Shown piece after piece: positions 6,231-8,634 of a stretch of 8,634 nucleotides of DNA. The first letter of the stretch is position 1, and every line of letters starts with the position of its first letter. The notes under the pieces were generated by a model. That model was not told the DNA's origin. It did not search any database and saw nothing but the letters and a program-made list of their open reading frames with translations. This DNA comes from Actinomycetes bacterium (lineage in GTDB: Bacteria; Actinomycetota; Actinomycetes; Mycobacteriales; Micromonosporaceae): NCBI GenBank assembly GCA_023437285.1, contig JAEZGP010000378.1, positions 1-8,634 on the forward strand, given 5' to 3'. Both the position numbers and the translations under genes were made by a program.

Positions 6231-6260
6231 ACGCTTTAGCTCCGTTGAGAGCTAGAGCGT
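6231..6260. promoter_or_regulatory. 30-bp inverted repeat, candidate TetR operator
   Basis: The + strand reads ACGCT-T-TAGCTC (6231-6242), a 6-bp spacer CGTTGA, then GAGCTA-G-AGCGT (6249-6260). Eleven of the 12 positions in each arm are complementary; only the T/G pair at 6236/6255 breaks the symmetry. The element ends 12 bp before the ATG (6 bp before the alternative GTG) of the TetR gene and has the size of known TetR-family operators. Binding here would block transcription of the regulator and of the P450 behind it. The symmetry is seen directly; the identity of the binding protein is inferred from position. Confidence 0.75.
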
Positions 6261-6318
6261 TCGCTATCGGGCGATGAGTGGCGGGTACACGCGATGCGAC
6301 TCTTGGAGACGGTAGGAG

Positions 6319-6332
6319 TAGACGTTTGTCTA
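6319..6332 (-). terminator. Short hairpin at the end of the HAD gene (weak terminator candidate)
   Basis: TAGAC-GTTT-GTCTA is a perfect 5-bp stem with a 4-nt loop overlapping the HAD stop codon (6330-6332). A flanking GAGTA (6316-6320) and TACTC (6337-6341) add an alternative pairing. No T-tract follows on the minus strand, so termination is doubtful. The rest of the gap up to the TetR gene shows no other structure apart from the operator-like repeat and no clear promoter. Confidence 0.25.
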
Positions 6333-6908
6333 TGCGTACTCTAGCCCGTCGGCGCCGAACCGGGCTGCCCGCCAGCCCACCGCCCGGGCCGCGGCCACGT
6401 TGGCCGCGCTGTCGTCCACGAAAAGGATCTCCGTACCGTCAGCGCGCAGCTCCCGCGCCACCGCCGCGAACGCCGCCGGGTCGGGCTTGCGGCAGCCGAG
6501 CCGCCATGTGAAGAACAGGTGGTCGAACGGCGCGAACACCGCCGGGTACAGCCGGGGCAGCGCGGCCTCCTCCAGCGGCCCGTTGTTGGTGAACACCGAC
6601 AGCGTGCGCGCGTCGCACCGCGCGGTCAGCGCGTCGAGCACGCCGCCGTTCGGCGCGTAGGCCGCGCACCACGCGTCGTCGAGCTCCTCGTCGGTGCCCG
6701 CGAACCCCACCATCGCCCGGATGCGCGCGCGGACCCGGTCCGCCGACGGGTACCGCCCCGCGTCGCAGTCCGCGCTGAATCCCGACGCCCACAGCAGCTC
6801 GTCCACCCGCGCCGCCGGCAGCCCGAACAGCCCGGCCAGCACGTCGAGGCGCCGGGGGTGGTCGAACCGGAACAGCACCCCGCCGAGATCGACAACCAGC
6901 TGCGTCAC
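6330..6908 (-). CDS. HAD-superfamily hydrolase (YihX-like subgroup IA)
   Basis: The product is 192 residues, a usual length for a small HAD phosphatase. Motif I is V-V-D-L-G-G-V-L (nucleophile D7), motif II V-F-T-N-N-G (T107), motif III C-R-K-P-D-P (K141) and motif IV L-F-V-D-D-S (D165, D166). A helical cap lies between motifs I and II. Position +2 after the nucleophile is Gly rather than the general-acid Asp of most HAD phosphatases; the D-L-G-x-V variant occurs in the YihX-like group, which includes sugar-phosphate phosphatases. The substrate cannot be assigned. The GTG start at 6908 overlaps the stop of the PLP decarboxylase by 4 bp (GTGA), so the two are translationally coupled and may act in one pathway or simply share expression. 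Confidence 0.88.
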   Translation of the reverse strand: MTQLVVDLGGVLFRFDHPRRLDVLAGLFGLPAARVDELLWASGFSADCDAGRYPSADRVRARIRAMVGFAGTDEELDDAWCAAYAPNGGVLDALTARCDARTLSVFTNNGPLEEAALPRLYPAVFAPFDHLFFTWRLGCRKPDPAAFAAVARELRADGTEILFVDDSAANVAAARAVGWRAARFGADGLEYA

Positions 6909-8281
6909 CCCACCTCACCCGCCGCGACACGGACCTCATCCAGGAGTACGCGCAGGTCGCCCGCTGTCGTGGCCGGGCTGAGGACGCAGGCGCGCAGCGC
7001 CTCCACGTCGCCGAGCCGGGTACCCGTGAGGAACGCCCGCCCGCGCCGCTGCACCGCCGCCGGGATCGCGCGGTTCACCGCGTCCGGGTCGGCCCCGTGC
7101 CGGTAACGGAACGCCACCACGGAGGTCGTCACGGGCGCCAGCCGCTCCAGGTCGTCGGCCGCGTCGACGAGGTCGGCCAGCTCGTGGGCACGCGCCGAGG
7201 TGTCGGCCACCAGCCGCGCGACGCCGTCGGCGCCCAGGTGCGCGATCGTGGCCCACGTCTTGAGGGCCCGCAGCGGGCGGGTCTGCTCCGGCCCGTACTC
7301 GGAGAACCAGCCGAAGTCGCCGGCCGCCTCGTCGCGCAGGTACGCCGGTACGAGGCTGAACGCGTCGCGGGCGGTGCTCGGATCGCGCAGCAGCACGCAC
7401 CCGCAGTCCACCGGCACGCCGAGCCACTTGTGCGGGTCGAGCACCAGGGAGTCGGCCCGCGCCAGGCCGGCGAACGCGGCCGGCTCGACGACCGCCCCCA
7501 ACGCGCCGTAGGCGCCGTCCACGTGCAGCCACAGCCCGTACTCGTCGGCGACGTCCGCGATCGCGGCGAGCGGGTCGATCGCGCCGGTGTTGACGGTCCC
7601 CGCGCTCGCCGCCACGCACAGCGGCCGCAGGCCGTTGCGGAGGTCGTCGGCGATGGCGGCGTCCAGCGCGGCGACGTCCATGCGGAACTCCGCGTCGACC
7701 GGGATCACCCGCAGCCCGCGCGTGCCGAAGCCGAGCAGCTCGACCGCCTTGCGCAGGCAGCTGTGCCCCTCGGCGGAGACGTAGACGACCATCGGCGGGC
7801 GGCCCCACAGCCCGTCCTCGCGCGGGTCCCAGCCGTCGCGCCGGGCGCCGGCCTGTCGCGCCGCCGCGAGGGCGATCACGGTCGCCATCGACGCGCCACT
7901 GGTCAGCAGCCCACTGCCCGGGTACCCGACGAGCTGCGCCAGCCACCGCACGGCCGTGTGCTCCAGGAGTACCCCCGCATGATCTCCCCCCGCGCAGCTG
8001 GGGTTGAGCGCGGCCGCGAGCACCGCGGCCGCGATGCCGGCGGTCGACGGCGGCGAGTTGACCCACCCGAAGAATCTCGGGTGCCCGTTGCCCATCGGGT
8101 ACGGCAGGACGTGGTCGCGGATGTCCGTGAGCAGGTCATCGAGTGGCCGGCCGGCGCGCGGCAGCGGCTGATCGGTCAGCCAGGCGCGCGCGTCGTCCGG
8201 CACCGGCCGCCACACGGGCCGCTCGCCGACCGTGCGGAGGTGATCGGCGGCAAGGTCCGCAGCTCGGCGCAGCTCATCCAT
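6905..8281 (-). CDS. PLP-dependent group II decarboxylase (aromatic amino acid/DABA decarboxylase-like)
   Basis: The product is 458 residues from the ATG at 8281, full length for the family. Fold type I features are clear: N-G-H-P-R-F-F-G-W (65-73) near the N-terminus, A-E-G-H-S-C-L-R-K-A with the PLP-stacking H173, A-G-T-V-N-T-G-A (227-234), the PLP-nitrogen partner D255 in H-V-D-G-A-Y-G, and the Schiff-base lysine K285 in D-P-H-K-W-L-G-V-P. The family removes the alpha-carboxyl group of aromatic amino acids, glutamate, diaminobutyrate or similar substrates, giving amines; some plant and insect members act instead as aldehyde synthases. Motifs alone do not fix the substrate. A GGAG lies only 2 nt before the ATG, an unusually short spacing. 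The gene follows the hydrolase at 8307 by 25 bp and overlaps the HAD gene, so all three probably form one operon. Confidence 0.9.
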   Translation of the reverse strand: MDELRRAADLAADHLRTVGERPVWRPVPDDARAWLTDQPLPRAGRPLDDLLTDIRDHVLPYPMGNGHPRFFGWVNSPPSTAGIAAAVLAAALNPSCAGGDHAGVLLEHTAVRWLAQLVGYPGSGLLTSGASMATVIALAAARQAGARRDGWDPREDGLWGRPPMVVYVSAEGHSCLRKAVELLGFGTRGLRVIPVDAEFRMDVAALDAAIADDLRNGLRPLCVAASAGTVNTGAIDPLAAIADVADEYGLWLHVDGAYGALGAVVEPAAFAGLARADSLVLDPHKWLGVPVDCGCVLLRDPSTARDAFSLVPAYLRDEAAGDFGWFSEYGPEQTRPLRALKTWATIAHLGADGVARLVADTSARAHELADLVDAADDLERLAPVTTSVVAFRYRHGADPDAVNRAIPAAVQRRGRAFLTGTRLGDVEALRACVLSPATTAGDLRVLLDEVRVAAGEVG

Positions 8282-8306
8282 CGCTCCACTGTAGAGATGC
8301 CATCCG

Positions 8307-8634
8307 CTAGGAGAACGGCGACAGGTGCCGGTCGAACCAGTCGGTCGCGCGGTCGGCGACCTGCTCCAGGGTCCCCGGCTCGCTGAACAGGTGACTCGCG
8401 TGGGGCACGATCCGCACCTCGCACGGCGCGGCGATCAGCCGCGCGGCCCGCTCGTTCAGCTCCACCACGACCGGGTCGTCCCCGCCGACGACCAGCAGCG
8501 TCGGTGCCCGTACCCGGGACAGCGCGTCGCCCGCGAGATCCGGCCGGCCGCTGCGCGACACCACCGCGCCGACGGCGTCGGCCCGCTGCGCCGCGGCGAC
8601 GAGCGCGGCCGCGCTCCCGGTGCTCGCGCCGAAC
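8307..8634 (-). CDS. Dienelactone-hydrolase-like alpha/beta hydrolase, C-terminal part (truncated by window edge)
   Basis: The frame is open to the right edge; the last 108 residues are visible. They start within the nucleophile elbow F-G-A-S-T-G (Ser nucleophile in G-x-S-x-G). R-A-P-T-L-L-V-V-G-G-D-D-P follows with the probable catalytic Asp, then V-P-H-A-S-H-L-F-S-E-P-G with the catalytic His. The order Ser-Asp-His is that of the alpha/beta-hydrolase triad. The H-L-F-x-E-P-G-T-L-E ending is typical of dienelactone-hydrolase-family proteins, which in actinobacteria are sometimes fused to an N-terminal phosphoribosyltransferase domain; whether that applies here cannot be seen. The GTG codon at 8564 is internal and not the start, since the nucleophile motif lies upstream of it. 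The gene precedes the decarboxylase by 25 bp on the same strand. The substrate is unknown. Confidence 0.82.
   Translation of the reverse strand, partial: FGASTGSAAALVAAAQRADAVGAVVSRSGRPDLAGDALSRVRAPTLLVVGGDDPVVVELNERAARLIAAPCEVRIVPHASHLFSEPGTLEQVADRATDWFDRHLSPFS

Noticed and set aside
4563..6239. A 558-codon open frame on the + strand opposite the P450 and TetR genes
   Set aside because: Its translation is Arg/Gly/Val/His-rich with no recognisable motif, and it is antisense to two genes with complete family motifs. Long antisense frames are expected in very GC-rich coding DNA.
7097..8386. A 429-codon + strand frame opposite the PLP decarboxylase
   Set aside because: It is low in hydrophobic residues, rich in Arg/Gly/Asp and without motifs. 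The opposite strand encodes an intact decarboxylase with its catalytic Asp and Lys.
1..8634. CRISPR arrays, tRNA or rRNA genes, insertion sequences, att sites, prophage or defence-system genes
   Set aside because: I looked for spaced repeats, cloverleaf-like ends, transposase or integrase motifs and nuclease or toxin motifs and saw none. All long stretches are explained by the listed genes.

Overview
The window is very GC-rich, with GTG starts and 4-bp GTGA stop/start overlaps. Its gene content is typical of a high-GC Gram-positive actinomycete: LuxR-type response regulators with tandem sensor kinases, a soluble class-I P450, a TetR regulator and a group II PLP decarboxylase. The overall style would suit a Micromonosporaceae or Streptomyces-like genome, but that placement is inference. 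I see no rRNA, tRNA, CRISPR array, transposase, integrase or phage hallmark. The DNA reads as ordinary, densely packed chromosome.

Left part (1-3362). The 3' end of a secreted lytic-transglycosylase-like cell-wall enzyme runs rightward and stops 7 bp short of a convergent three-gene signalling operon. Read leftward from 3362, the operon encodes a membrane histidine kinase with a full ATPase domain, a second membrane protein built like a kinase but with a degenerate ATP-binding domain, and a LuxR/NarL-type response regulator. Both junctions are GTGA overlaps, which argues that all three proteins are made together as one signalling unit. The active kinase/pseudokinase pairing is the most interesting protein-level feature here.

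Middle (3363-5648). A 225-bp divergent intergenic region holds three short symmetric or repeated motifs that could be regulatory. It separates the kinase operon from a rightward gene for a metallo-beta-lactamase-fold protein with an N-terminal four-cysteine zinc-ribbon-like motif. That protein keeps the metal-1 ligands but has lost the usual metal-2 ligands. Its stop lies 12 bp from the stop of a convergent cytochrome P450 gene.

Right part (4410-8634). All genes here run leftward. The order of transcription is a dienelactone-hydrolase-like alpha/beta hydrolase (cut by the window edge), a PLP-dependent group II decarboxylase, a HAD-superfamily hydrolase (GTGA overlap with the decarboxylase), a 111-bp gap, a TetR-family regulator and the P450. 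The gap holds a 30-bp nearly perfect inverted repeat directly in front of the TetR start. This is a strong candidate for an autoregulatory operator controlling the TetR-P450 pair.

No clearly unprecedented system is visible. The items most worth following are the two-sensor signalling operon, the half-emptied metal site of the MBL protein, and the TetR-P450 operator.
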